Positions 34,844-42,738 of a stretch of 64,000 nucleotides of DNA are shown here, piece by piece. The position numbers were made by a program, and so were the translations under genes. The first letter of the stretch is position 1; every line of letters begins with the position of its first letter. The stretch is from IMG/VR virus record IMGVR_UViG_3300013233_000856, positions 62,001 to 126,000 of that record, one strand, 5' to 3'. Origin of the DNA: a virus. Below the pieces are notes generated by a model. The model was not told the origin of the DNA. It saw nothing but the letters and a program-made list of their open reading frames with translations, and did no database searches.

Positions 34844-35218
34844 TTATTTTCTCTTGCACGCCCATTTTATGGCTAGGTGGACGTGTAGGACCTGCAGGGA
34901 GGAGAACATTGATCTCCGCCGCTCCTTGGATGCCACCTCAGCCCCCTGTAGGTACCATTGCTCCAGCAGCACGTCGTCCACTCCATAATTCTCGATCAAC
35001 AAGTCCCTCTCGTCTCCTGACTCGAACCACTTCCTGGTAGAGGCCACCTCCTTTAGCGGCATCTCAAGATGGACCTTCTCCCACGTCGCCCGCCTAGTCG
35101 CGACGAGGACGCCCTTCTCCTCCTTGAACGGAAACCTATACCTCGGCCTGTCGACGGCGTACAGGACCTGTCCGCCCTCCAGTCCAGATATCCTCATCGA
35201 CCAGTTACCGCGTATCAT
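34844..35218 (-). CDS. Hypothetical protein
   Basis: A 124-residue protein starting at ATG 35218, which overlaps the TGA of the helicase gene (ATGA), so translation is coupled. Sequence is a basic beta part (MRISGLEGGQVLYAVDRPRY) and a helical end (VASTRKWFESGDERDLLIEN; LLEQWYLQGAEVASKERRRS). No family recognised. Confidence 0.55.
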   Translation of the reverse strand: MIRGNWSMRISGLEGGQVLYAVDRPRYRFPFKEEKGVLVATRRATWEKVHLEMPLKEVASTRKWFESGDERDLLIENYGVDDVLLEQWYLQGAEVASKERRRSMFSSLQVLHVHLAIKWACKRK

Positions 35219-36546
35219 CTAAGGTCAGCCTCCCGCATCACCATCGTCTCGTAGTTGATCGTGGACGACACGGTCACGAACTTCTGCCCGTTCCTGTTCT
35301 TCGCCACGTAGAATCGGCACTTGGCGTCGGTCACCGGTCCGCCATCGCCCTGCCTGCCGGACTCGTACTCGTCCCTCGTCTGGTTTATCGTGACCACGTA
35401 GCTCAGAGGCATGTTCTTGCCATAGCTCTCGGCCGTCTTGTTGAGGTCAATCACCTTGTCGCCACCCTTGCCGTCCTGTGGCTCCAGGCCGGCCCTGTTA
35501 GCCTGGCTGGCCGTGACCACGAACACGTTCTCCTTCTTAGCTAGGCGGCAGATCTCGGTGCTTACCTTCTTCTGGGAATGATATGGGCCGTCGTCGCGCT
35601 GCATCGTCCGCGGAACGAGCAGCTCCAGATAGTCGATGATCACCACGTCGATGGTCAGCCTGTGCATCCTGCGGAGACTGTCTATCAGGGCATGTATGAC
35701 GTCCACGGAGACGTCGTCCGGAGGATACTCCACGATAACCAGCTGGGCCTTGTTCGTGCTCTTGATCGCGTTCAGGTTCTTGGCCATATAGTCCCTATAG
35801 TCGAGCCTCCTGCGTATGGGCTTGTGCGTGAAGGTGCCGAGGTACCTGTGTCCGACCTGCTGCCTGGTCATCTCCAAGGAGACGTGCAGCACGTTCCTTC
35901 CCCTGCGCACGTTGGACGCGGCCACGTTGCCGAGTGCTATAGACTTCCCGACCCCCGTCGGAGCCATGAAGCACAGCACGTCCTTGCGCACGGGGCCACC
36001 GTCGTTCAGACACCTGTCCAGCATCGGGAATCCAGTCGTGAACCTGTCCTGCTGCTCCTCCGAGAAGAGCTGATCATAGTCGTCGAAGAAGAACATCAGG
36101 TCCGTGCCGAACCTGGTTATCCTCCTGGCCTCCTCGATGATTCCGTCCTGGACCGCATAGTCGCCGCGCTCGTGTGCCTCCAAGGCCTCCCTGCTATATA
36201 GCTGAGCATACTGCTTGTGGCGCGCCCACTCCATGAGACGCTCGACCACGACCGGCTCATCCCTGGGATCCAGCTCCTCCTTGATCAGGTCGATCACGTC
36301 GTCATGGGGATCGTCCACCGTGAGCTGCTGCTCGGCCACGTCCAGGGCCATTCGCCTACTGAGGACCACGTCGTGCTTCTCGTGATAGAACTGCACGATG
36401 CTGAACACGAACCTAGTCTCGTACTGCTCGAAGTATTCAGGCTTGAGGAACTTCAGGACCGACGAGAAGAACTCGGGCTGATCGAACGCCAATGATATGA
36501 TCGCCCGCTCCTCGGCGGGACCGAACGTCCTGTCGTCTGCATCCAT
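35215..36546 (-). CDS. Replicative DNA helicase, DnaB/gp41-like
   Basis: A 443-residue RecA-fold helicase. The N-terminal helical part ends near residue 160; the motor has Walker A APTGVGKS (195-202), HVSLEMTRQQVGHRYLG, Walker B VVIIDYLELL, and TASQANRAG (motif H4-like). It unwinds the fork and works with the TOPRIM primase. ATG at 36546. It overlaps the downstream gene by ATGA, and 14 bases separate it from the gene at 36561. The N-terminal domain resembles T4 gp41 rather than bacterial DnaB in length. Confidence 0.85.
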   Translation of the reverse strand: MDADDRTFGPAEERAIISLAFDQPEFFSSVLKFLKPEYFEQYETRFVFSIVQFYHEKHDVVLSRRMALDVAEQQLTVDDPHDDVIDLIKEELDPRDEPVVVERLMEWARHKQYAQLYSREALEAHERGDYAVQDGIIEEARRITRFGTDLMFFFDDYDQLFSEEQQDRFTTGFPMLDRCLNDGGPVRKDVLCFMAPTGVGKSIALGNVAASNVRRGRNVLHVSLEMTRQQVGHRYLGTFTHKPIRRRLDYRDYMAKNLNAIKSTNKAQLVIVEYPPDDVSVDVIHALIDSLRRMHRLTIDVVIIDYLELLVPRTMQRDDGPYHSQKKVSTEICRLAKKENVFVVTASQANRAGLEPQDGKGGDKVIDLNKTAESYGKNMPLSYVVTINQTRDEYESGRQGDGGPVTDAKCRFYVAKNRNGQKFVTVSSTINYETMVMREADLR

Positions 36547-36560
36547 GTGCGCTTCCGTGG

Positions 36561-37289
36561 CTATGCAGTCGCCTCAGGGCACAGGCTGGTGAGCCTCGCC
36601 TCGTCGTTAGAGACCGACCTCTCCATGAAGGACACGGCCAGGCCGAGAGCCTCGCATATTGAGCACAGCTCACTCTCCCTATAGGCTACTACCTTATCGT
36701 GCTGCATCGTGCCCCTGTCTCCGACCGGCAACGGCCTCTCCGGACGCGGCTTGAAGACGACCTGGTATGACCACTGCCCGGCCCCGACGTCCCACGACGA
36801 CTGGTCGAGTCGAAGCCCCTCCAGGCGGCCCGTCGTCTCCGCAGTCTCCCTCAAATACGCCACCTCGTTGAACCCGAACCTCGGAGCAGGAAGGAAGTCA
36901 GACGATCCAGACCTCGTCGCCCGGCCTGGCTCCACTGGATGACCAGCGTCCGTCCCACCGCACAGCGAATCGAACCTGCTCCGCAGGTCCGCAAGCTCCC
37001 TCGCAGAGACGGCCAGCCGAATAGGAAGGGCCTCGCACAGGGTAGCCAAGTTCTCCTCCCGGACCTCGACTGGGCCAATCGCCGCGTCCTTGCGAGCGAC
37101 GAACCTGCCGAACGACTTCCGGAACTGCCTCTCCGCCGAATAGACGTATGCACTCAGGGATGGCTCGAACCTAACACCAGCAACGAGGACCGCCTCAATG
37201 AAGCCCTTCCTGGCGGACGGAAGCAGGTACACCACCTCGCCCACCCCGAACGATGGCTTCCCCGGCCTAAGGACGCTCCTATCAGGCAT
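36561..37289 (-). CDS. Hypothetical protein made of two related halves
   Basis: A 242-residue protein with ATG at 37289 and GGAG upstream. Residues about 14-112 (FGVGEVVYLLPSARKGFIEA; NLATLCEALPIRLAVSAREL) and 136-238 (FGFNEVAYLRETAETTGRLE; ELCSICEALGLAVSFMERSV) follow the same order: F-G-x-x-E-V-x-Y-L, a G-R-[F/L] strand, Y-V-Y/Y-Q-V strand, then C-E-A-L. This indicates an internal duplication. It lies between recA and the helicase gene, so a replication or recombination accessory role is possible, but nothing is known. Confidence 0.6.
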   Translation of the reverse strand: MPDRSVLRPGKPSFGVGEVVYLLPSARKGFIEAVLVAGVRFEPSLSAYVYSAERQFRKSFGRFVARKDAAIGPVEVREENLATLCEALPIRLAVSARELADLRSRFDSLCGGTDAGHPVEPGRATRSGSSDFLPAPRFGFNEVAYLRETAETTGRLEGLRLDQSSWDVGAGQWSYQVVFKPRPERPLPVGDRGTMQHDKVVAYRESELCSICEALGLAVSFMERSVSNDEARLTSLCPEATA

Positions 37290-37293
37290 TCCA

Positions 37294-38352
37294 TCACTCC
37301 CCAGGCTCTAGCTCCATGCCGACCAGGACGTCCTCACCACCAGCCTCGTCAATAGTTTTGGGCAGAACCTTGGCCTCAAGGAGCTTCCTGAGGCCGTCAC
37401 GGACCTCCTGAGCACCACTGAGGAACTTCACAGCGTTCATCCACCCCATGCCTAGCTTCTGCTCGCCAATCGAGAAGCTGGTGCCCCTCCGCTGGATGAC
37501 CTTATGCTTCAAGCCAAGGTCCAGCAGATCCCCCTCGGACGAGATACCATGATTGAACAGGATGACGAACTCCGCAGTCCGGAACGGGGGAGCCACCTTG
37601 TTCTTCACGACCTTGACCTTAGTCTTGTTCCCGGAGAAGCCGGACTCCGAGCCAGAATCCTTCATACTACCTATCCTACGGATGTCCAGACGAACCGAAG
37701 CATAAAACTTCAAGGCACGGCCGCCAGGAGTTACCGTCGGATCTCCGTGCCCAAAACTTCTGATCTTCTCCCTTATCTGATTGATGAACAGTAGACACGT
37801 GTTGGACCGGCGCACGGACCCCTTGAGCATCCGCAGGGCCTTCGACATCATCCTCGCCTGCGCCCCGACCTGCACGTCGTCCATTGCGCCCTCCAGCTCC
37901 TCCTTCGGCACGAGGGCGGCCACCGAGTCCACCACGACGACTCCGACTATTCCGGAATCAACGCACTTCTCCACGATCTGGAGAGCCTGCTGGCCGCTAT
38001 CCGGCTGCGAGAACAGGAGCTTCCGCATGTCCACCCCTATGTTGATCGCATATTCCGGATCTACAGCGTGCTCGGCGTCGATATATGCGGCATGCAGCCC
38101 AGAAGCCTGCGCCTCGGCCACGACGGTCATCGCTAGGGTTGTCTTTCCGCTCGACTCCGGACCATAGATCTCGGCTATCCGCCCCCTTGGAAGGCCACCA
38201 ACGCCAAGCGCGGCGTCCAGGCTAAGGCACCGAGTGGATATAGCATCGCACCGCTTGATGACGCCGCCCTCTCCGAACCTGACCGCATCGTCGCCAAAGT
38301 CGGTCCTTATCTGGTCAACGAGGTGTTCAATGTCGTTCTCTTCCTTAGCCAT
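37294..38352 (-). CDS. recA: RecA recombinase (bacterial type)
   Basis: A 352-residue RecA; ATG at 38352 (MAKEENDIEHLVDQI) with GGAGGAG, so upstream codons are dropped. Walker A GPESSGKTT (64-72), IDAEHAVDPEYAINIGVD, VVVVDSVAALVPKEELEG and LLFINQIREKIRSFGHGDPT (L1/motif region) are all present, and the C-terminus is acidic. It is closer in motif spelling to bacterial RecA than to T4 UvsX. It promotes strand exchange with the gp32-like and UvsY-like proteins. Its start overlaps the stop of the gene at 38345. Confidence 0.9.
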   Translation of the reverse strand: MAKEENDIEHLVDQIRTDFGDDAVRFGEGGVIKRCDAISTRCLSLDAALGVGGLPRGRIAEIYGPESSGKTTLAMTVVAEAQASGLHAAYIDAEHAVDPEYAINIGVDMRKLLFSQPDSGQQALQIVEKCVDSGIVGVVVVDSVAALVPKEELEGAMDDVQVGAQARMMSKALRMLKGSVRRSNTCLLFINQIREKIRSFGHGDPTVTPGGRALKFYASVRLDIRRIGSMKDSGSESGFSGNKTKVKVVKNKVAPPFRTAEFVILFNHGISSEGDLLDLGLKHKVIQRRGTSFSIGEQKLGMGWMNAVKFLSGAQEVRDGLRKLLEAKVLPKTIDEAGGEDVLVGMELEPGE

Positions 38353-38644
38353 CGTTCTCCTCCACACTGTGCACGTCAAGGACACGTTCAAGGTCCTTCC
38401 TTGTTCGAATACTCCGCGCGAGCTTCGCGGCGGACTGCGGATCATATGAGCCAACCTTGACCACGTCCTCCTGTGGAACCTGTATAAGGGTATGATTCCT
38501 GGCGAGCAGCAGCATATCACTGCCCTCCACCCCGGCCACGACCGTCCAGGTACCCATGGGAGAGGCCGACGCCCCCGCAGGCCCGGAGACCCACGCCACG
38601 CGCCGCACGGACAGCAGCCTTACGAAATCGAACCTTCCAATCAT
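38345..38644 (-). CDS. Small hypothetical protein upstream of recA
   Basis: A 99-residue protein from ATG 38644 (MIGRFDFVRLL); a TTG two codons upstream is less likely. Two beta strands (TWTVVAGVEGSDMLLLARNH) precede a helical, charged end (AAKLARSIRTRKDLERVLDV). It overlaps recA by 8 bases, indicating coupling. SD is weak, and the divergent plus-strand gene starts at 38688 with its own CAAAGATA between them. Function unknown. Confidence 0.5.
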   Translation of the reverse strand: MIGRFDFVRLLSVRRVAWVSGPAGASASPMGTWTVVAGVEGSDMLLLARNHTLIQVPQEDVVKVGSYDPQSAAKLARSIRTRKDLERVLDVHSVEENDG

Positions 38645-38647
38645 GGT

Positions 38648-38655
38648 CAAAGATA
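38648..38655 (+). promoter_or_regulatory. CAAAGATA late-promoter-like motif
   Basis: CAAAGATA on the plus strand, 32 bases before the ATG at 38688. It would lie inside the coding region if the gene started at the ATG at 38643, and it supports the later start. Confidence 0.45.
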
Positions 38656-38687
38656 TCTACGGAAAACCGGAACGGCGGAGAATCTCC

Positions 38688-39164
38688 ATGCGCAAACAAG
38701 AGAAGACCGTACTCGAGGCGATAAAGAGCATACTCGGAACCGGCAAGACCAAGCACGGAATAGTGGACGTAGACCGTGACGAGACCTCGCACCGGTTCGA
38801 GCACGAATGGAACTCCATAGAAGCAGAGTTCGCCCTCAAGTGCGCAGGTTCCCCACACCTGGACGGCCTCACGGCCGCCTTCCACGACATCCACAGCTAC
38901 AAGTACCTCGACGACCCAACCTTCAACGTCTCCCTCGAAAAGAGAATGACCGCGACCGGCATCCCAGCAGAGGACCGCACCAAGGCCCAGAAGGCCCTCG
39001 GCGACATGCTCAACGAACGCAAGGACATGGCCGAGAAGGACACAGGCTGGCATCCACAGCTAGACGAAATAGCCGACATGACCCGGAACGCCGACAACCG
39101 CGACGCCAAGATCACCACCCCCTACACTGGAGGCGGACCCGCCCCGTCCGAAGACGGCCAATGA
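38688..39164 (+). CDS. Hypothetical protein
   Basis: A 158-residue, helical, charged protein. The ATG at 38688 (MRKQEKTVLEAIKSILGTGK) is chosen over 38643 because GGAG lies 9 bases before it and CAAAGATA sits further upstream. Segments such as IEAEFALKCAGSPHLDGLTA and LGDMLNERKDMAEKDTG show no known motif. It is the first of three plus-strand genes with overlapping ends (38688, 39161, 39399), perhaps late proteins inserted in the replication block. Confidence 0.55.
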   Translation: MRKQEKTVLEAIKSILGTGKTKHGIVDVDRDETSHRFEHEWNSIEAEFALKCAGSPHLDGLTAAFHDIHSYKYLDDPTFNVSLEKRMTATGIPAEDRTKAQKALGDMLNERKDMAEKDTGWHPQLDEIADMTRNADNRDAKITTPYTGGGPAPSEDGQ

Positions 39165-39397
39165 AGCTGGACTCCCTCAGCGGAATGAGTCCACTGGAGG
39201 CCGCGCTGGCCACCAACCCACTTATGAAGGACATCTCCAAGCGGACCTACATGCACCAATGGCAGGACTCGGACAAGATAGAACGACAAAAGCAACCAAC
39301 CCTACGCACACAGGTCGGGAACGGCGGAGACTCCTACCTCGAGGCCAGACCACGGCTAAAGAAGTACTTCGGAGGATCGTTCGCAAGGGCCCTCTAA
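39161..39397 (+). CDS. Small hypothetical protein
   Basis: A 78-residue protein beginning MKLDSLSGMSPLEAALATNP. Its ATG at 39161 overlaps the TGA of the previous gene (ATGA), so no separate SD is needed. The sequence is polar and basic with a helix (PLMKDISKRTYMHQW) and a Gly-rich end. It precedes the 39399 gene by one base. Function unknown. Confidence 0.55.
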   Translation: MKLDSLSGMSPLEAALATNPLMKDISKRTYMHQWQDSDKIERQKQPTLRTQVGNGGDSYLEARPRLKKYFGGSFARAL

Positions 39398-39398
39398 C

Positions 39399-39839
39399 AT
39401 GAAGAGCATAGGCATACTGAACAACGTCCTGCTGGCCAAGATCAACTCCCAGGCAGGGCCCGGAAACCAGTTCCAGGTGCTCGGTCTCGACAACAGACCC
39501 AGGATAGACGCAGGATCGCTCGGAGCCCAGAGTGGACTCGGCGTCGAAGACTTCACCATCTACGACACCAAGGTAGTCCCGGACGACAACACAGTCAACA
39601 TAAGGCAGGTGTCCGTCAACTTCCTGGCGTCGTTCGGAACCGTCCTGTCCTACGTGGCCCCGGGTCTCTCCGGACTGAGCCAGGACCAGCTCCGCAGCAC
39701 CATATTCAACGCGCTAAACCAGAGCGCCGGAAAGGTCCAGGAAGGACCGGGAGACGAGAACGGCAACGAAAGGTTCATGTTCGTGATGGGCAGCACCAAC
39801 GCCACCTTCCGCAAGCGTCCCCCGGTATGCCTGCGCTAG
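39399..39839 (+). CDS. Hypothetical virion-type protein
   Basis: A 146-residue protein with ATG at 39399 and GGAGG about 24 bases upstream. The sequence is beta-rich and Gly/Asn-rich (GIEDFTIYDTKVVPDDN-like strands; VNFLASFGTVLSYVAPGLSG), as in small structural phage proteins. Its TAG stop overlaps the TAG of the convergent gene at 39836. No family recognised. Confidence 0.5.
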   Translation: MKSIGILNNVLLAKINSQAGPGNQFQVLGLDNRPRIDAGSLGAQSGLGVEDFTIYDTKVVPDDNTVNIRQVSVNFLASFGTVLSYVAPGLSGLSQDQLRSTIFNALNQSAGKVQEGPGDENGNERFMFVMGSTNATFRKRPPVCLR

Positions 39840-40684
39840 ACATTGAGAAGGCCCATTCCACCACACTTCTTGCACTGAACCTGCTTTCCCCTATCCTTGA
39901 CCGCGCCAAGGCCCTTGCACAGGGTGCAGTCGCGCACATCCGGGCCACTCTTGGCAAACGAGTGAAACGAGTCGCCGTCCAGTGACTCCCTTGCGAGCCT
40001 CTTGAATCGCTCCTGGATCACCCTGTCGTCCACGCTCACTATATTGGTCATGGACTTGCCGCTTATGTTGCTCACGGTCTCCCTGGGGATCTCCACGGTC
40101 CGCGGGCCAGCCTTGATCCTCTGTACGTCCAGGACCCTAGTCACCGGCTTCACCTTCTTGGCGTCGGACGGCAGCTCCCCCGCATCGACCCCAGCACTGA
40201 TCTCCTGCTGCACCGCCTCCGTCGGATCGACCTCCTGATGCTGCTCGATCTGGACTCCACCGACCTTCCCGCCTATCGACCGTGCCCTCCGCACCTTCCG
40301 GGCCCTCCTCCCGCTGACGTCCACCTCCGCACCAAGCTCCTCACCCGGACTAGGCTTTCCTGGCTCCGCTACGGCCTGGACCGACCCAGTCTCCTCGGAG
40401 ACTACCTCCACAGCATCGCTGCGGGCCGTGCTCGACGCCAACACGAGGCCTGTACTGCTCTCCTCTCCGGTCATTCCGAACTCGCTAAGGACCTCTAGGG
40501 CCTCCTTTACCTTGCGGAGCTTCTCGACAAGGAGCTTCTTGACGGTCCGCGGAGTCATGTCGTCGGAATGCTCCTCACAGACACCGACGACGTACTCGCT
40601 CCCATCGATCCTGACGCCCATCGTCACGGAAACATCGGCGGAACCGCACGATATGCACGACTTCCTCAGTCTAGAAAGGTTCAT
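39836..40684 (-). CDS. Zinc-finger protein with DnaJ-like CxxCxGxG motifs
   Basis: A 282-residue protein. The N-terminus has CISCGS and a second pair through CEEH, the middle is acidic, Pro/Glu/Val-rich and likely disordered, and the C-terminus holds CTLCKGLGAV ... CKKCGGMGLLNV, two DnaJ-type CxxCxGxG repeats that would bind one zinc. No J-domain is present. Such proteins may act as chaperone-like or nucleic-acid binding factors. SD GGAGG precedes ATG 40684. The divergent plus-strand gene starts only three bases away. Confidence 0.6.
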   Translation of the reverse strand: MNLSRLRKSCISCGSADVSVTMGVRIDGSEYVVGVCEEHSDDMTPRTVKKLLVEKLRKVKEALEVLSEFGMTGEESSTGLVLASSTARSDAVEVVSEETGSVQAVAEPGKPSPGEELGAEVDVSGRRARKVRRARSIGGKVGGVQIEQHQEVDPTEAVQQEISAGVDAGELPSDAKKVKPVTRVLDVQRIKAGPRTVEIPRETVSNISGKSMTNIVSVDDRVIQERFKRLARESLDGDSFHSFAKSGPDVRDCTLCKGLGAVKDRGKQVQCKKCGGMGLLNV

Positions 40685-40687
40685 GGC

Positions 40688-41095
40688 ATGGCCTCCGGCT
40701 CCGACAAGATCGACCTCGACATTAAGTACTTCCTGACGACCTCACCAGGCCCCATACCGAAAGCGACCATCAAGGCCATCGACCACGCGGTCAGCCTGGA
40801 AGGAGCGGTCGAAGCGCGCATAAGGAAGGTCGCCCCAAGGCACGGACCGACCGAACAGGACCTCCACAGGACCCTACACGGCCTGCTAAAGGCCGCCCAG
40901 CACGGGCAGGGACTGGCCAAGACGCAGCTGCTGGAACTGGCCAGCGTCAAGAAAGACAGGCTACCCATCCTCGTCAAGAGACTGCGGAAGATGCTCGGAA
41001 CGGAAGGGCAGTACGTCCTCGAAAGGAAGGGAACCGGAAAGGCTACATCCTACCTTCTGAAGGTCGACCACCGGCGAACCTCAGGATCCGCCTGA
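40688..41095 (+). CDS. Winged-helix-like hypothetical protein
   Basis: A 135-residue protein starting MASGSDKIDLDIKYF at 40688; upstream in-frame codons lie in the opposite gene and are dropped. The second half (PTEQDLHRTLHGLLKAAQHG; TQLLELASVKKDRLPILVKR; LERKGTGKATSYLLKV) resembles a winged-helix DNA-binding fold. Its transcript would overlap the leader of the minus-strand gene at 40684. It ends in a 53-base convergent overlap with the FAD-enzyme gene. Possible local regulator. Confidence 0.55.
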   Translation: MASGSDKIDLDIKYFLTTSPGPIPKATIKAIDHAVSLEGAVEARIRKVAPRHGPTEQDLHRTLHGLLKAAQHGQGLAKTQLLELASVKKDRLPILVKRLRKMLGTEGQYVLERKGTGKATSYLLKVDHRRTSGSA

Positions 41096-41972
41096 CGCAT
41101 CCCGTCACGTCCATCATGTCATCCCACTGTGCATTGCTGCCGACGCACAGCACCCCGAGCTCCTCCAGCCAGCCAAGGTCGGGAGGAGACCCGACCGGAA
41201 CTGCGCCCGGAATCCTCCTTGCGTCGACTATGTCAAGGTCGTATCCCAGACAGCTTCCGAAGTGCAGGTACGGATTGTCCACCGGCTCGAACGTGAAAAA
41301 GACATGCTCAGACACGCCCGTCCTAACCACCTTGTAGAACCCAATGTCAAGGTCACTGACAAGACACTGCCCGGCTCCCTCCAGATCGACCCTTGATGAC
41401 ACTATCCGGTACGCGCACGAATCCCTCGCGCGAAGACCAGAAGCATCCCTCCCGCAGAGTCCCAGGAAGGCATCCAGCGGAACAGTGCTCACCAGCCTGT
41501 CGTACTCGAGCTCGCCGCTGGAGCACCTGACCCTCCTTGCCGACAGGTCAATGGACAGGACCTTGCCTATCTCGGCCGCTCCCTGGATCTCGTCCCAGAA
41601 CTTCCTCTGAAGCCCAGCATAGAGCTGCATTACCGTGCCGGCGAAGGTCATGAAGGCCGTCTCCAGGGCCTTGGCGGCATGCACTGGCACGCTCTCCCCA
41701 TATACCTTCCTGAGGTATGGGTCGACCACCATCGGATGCGCATTGTAGAACAGCTGACCTTGATAGGAGAAAGGACGCTTGTACATCAGCTTCGGGCCGC
41801 AGTCCCCAAGGACGTCGCCCAGACCATCGACGTCGGCGTACCGTATGAAGTCGTCCGCCAAGGGACGGTCGAACGAATAGTATCTGGACTTCCTAAACGG
41901 CACCATCCTTGCACCGTCCAGGATTAGACGGGCCAGGCATCCAATGACCCCGGAACCGAGGATGACAGTCAT
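41043..41972 (-). CDS. FAD-dependent oxidoreductase, UDP-galactopyranose-mutase-like
   Basis: A 309-residue protein. The N-terminus MTVILGSGVIGCLARLIL is a Rossmann GxGxxG loop. ELEYDRLVSTVPLDAFLGL matches the 'x-x-YDx-L-I-S-T-x-P-L' segment of the amine-oxidase/UDP-galactopyranose-mutase fold. The end (LGWLEELGVLCVGSNAQWDD) looks like the final FAD loop, where G-R-x-x-x-W is usual. ATG at 41972 overlaps the previous stop (ATGA). With glycosyl- and sulfotransferases nearby, sugar-nucleotide modification is a fair guess. The enzyme is short for the family. Confidence 0.65.
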   Translation of the reverse strand: MTVILGSGVIGCLARLILDGARMVPFRKSRYYSFDRPLADDFIRYADVDGLGDVLGDCGPKLMYKRPFSYQGQLFYNAHPMVVDPYLRKVYGESVPVHAAKALETAFMTFAGTVMQLYAGLQRKFWDEIQGAAEIGKVLSIDLSARRVRCSSGELEYDRLVSTVPLDAFLGLCGRDASGLRARDSCAYRIVSSRVDLEGAGQCLVSDLDIGFYKVVRTGVSEHVFFTFEPVDNPYLHFGSCLGYDLDIVDARRIPGAVPVGSPPDLGWLEELGVLCVGSNAQWDDMMDVTGCVRRILRFAGGRPSEGRM

Positions 41973-42490
41973 CGCCAACAGCCCAAGTCCCACGAAGCCA
42001 CGATGTCCTCGACGTCGCTCAAACCGGAAGGAGGCTCCGGCATTCCGTCGAGGACACGAGGAAGTGCTACCGTATCCATCGACACCGTGCCCTCATAGGC
42101 CTCGAAGCCATCGGTGTACGGAGCATGCCCGAGATGCATCTCGGAGGCGTAGAACGATCCCTCAGCCACCGGGTCTACGAACACGTCCTGCTCAGCTGCC
42201 CCCTCCTCCTCCGGATCGATGATCTTCTGTCCGACGTTCTGCACCACCGTGCCAGAGGCGGACACGGAAGCGTCCGGACCACACGCAGCGCAGGTCACCG
42301 GAACCACCTCAAGGCCGACAGTGATCCCAGCATCGAACGTGACCATACCACCACAGGACGGACATGTGGTCTCGTACGTCAAGGCCCGCACGACGTTCCC
42401 CTCGCCGTCCATCTCGAACTCGACCGGACGCCCAGTCAGGCGCTCCCCATAGACGTCGACCATCACCCTATCGAACGGATTATCTCCCAT
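41969..42490 (-). CDS. Zinc-ribbon hypothetical protein
   Basis: A 173-residue acidic protein with ATG at 42490. A zinc ribbon is visible: CPSCGG near residue 43 and CAACG near 71. The C-terminal half is acidic and low in complexity. It overlaps the small zinc-finger gene at 42480 by 11 bases and is coupled to the FAD enzyme. Function unknown. Confidence 0.6.
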   Translation of the reverse strand: MGDNPFDRVMVDVYGERLTGRPVEFEMDGEGNVVRALTYETTCPSCGGMVTFDAGITVGLEVVPVTCAACGPDASVSASGTVVQNVGQKIIDPEEEGAAEQDVFVDPVAEGSFYASEMHLGHAPYTDGFEAYEGTVSMDTVALPRVLDGMPEPPSGLSDVEDIVASWDLGCWR

Positions 42491-42728
42491 CGCCCGACTC
42501 CCCGATTACGCGCCTGACCCGCTCCATTATCCCATCCCAGCACGACCTGCACAAGTCCAGATCCATGAACCTCCGGTCGATCTCCTTAGGACCAACCTTC
42601 TGGGCGACGCTGTCCACGGAGACCAGGTCGACCTTCGCGCTATAGTACTCGAACACATTCTGATGCACGGAACCGCACAGATCGCACCGGATACCTGTAC
42701 ACTTGCCGTTGGCGTAGTGACCGGCCAC
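42480..42728 (-). CDS. Small zinc-finger protein
   Basis: An 82-residue protein with GTG at 42728 and AGGAG seven bases upstream. Two cysteine pairs, CDLCGS and CRSCW, flank a helix (FEYYSAKVDLVSVDS). The layout resembles small zinc-ribbon regulators found in phages. It directly follows the nuclease-Mom gene. Function unknown. Confidence 0.55.
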   Translation of the reverse strand: MAGHYANGKCTGIRCDLCGSVHQNVFEYYSAKVDLVSVDSVAQKVGPKEIDRRFMDLDLCRSCWDGIMERVRRVIGESGDGR

Positions 42729-42738
42729 CAAAAGGCTC

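Noticed and set aside
36847-36856. Extra TCAAATAC site
   Set aside because: It lies inside the 36561 gene, encodes V-A-Y-L, and no start follows in a sensible distance.
38643-38687. Start of the plus-strand gene at the ATG 38643
   Set aside because: No ribosome binding site there, while 38688 has GGAG and a CAAAGATA motif lies between the two.
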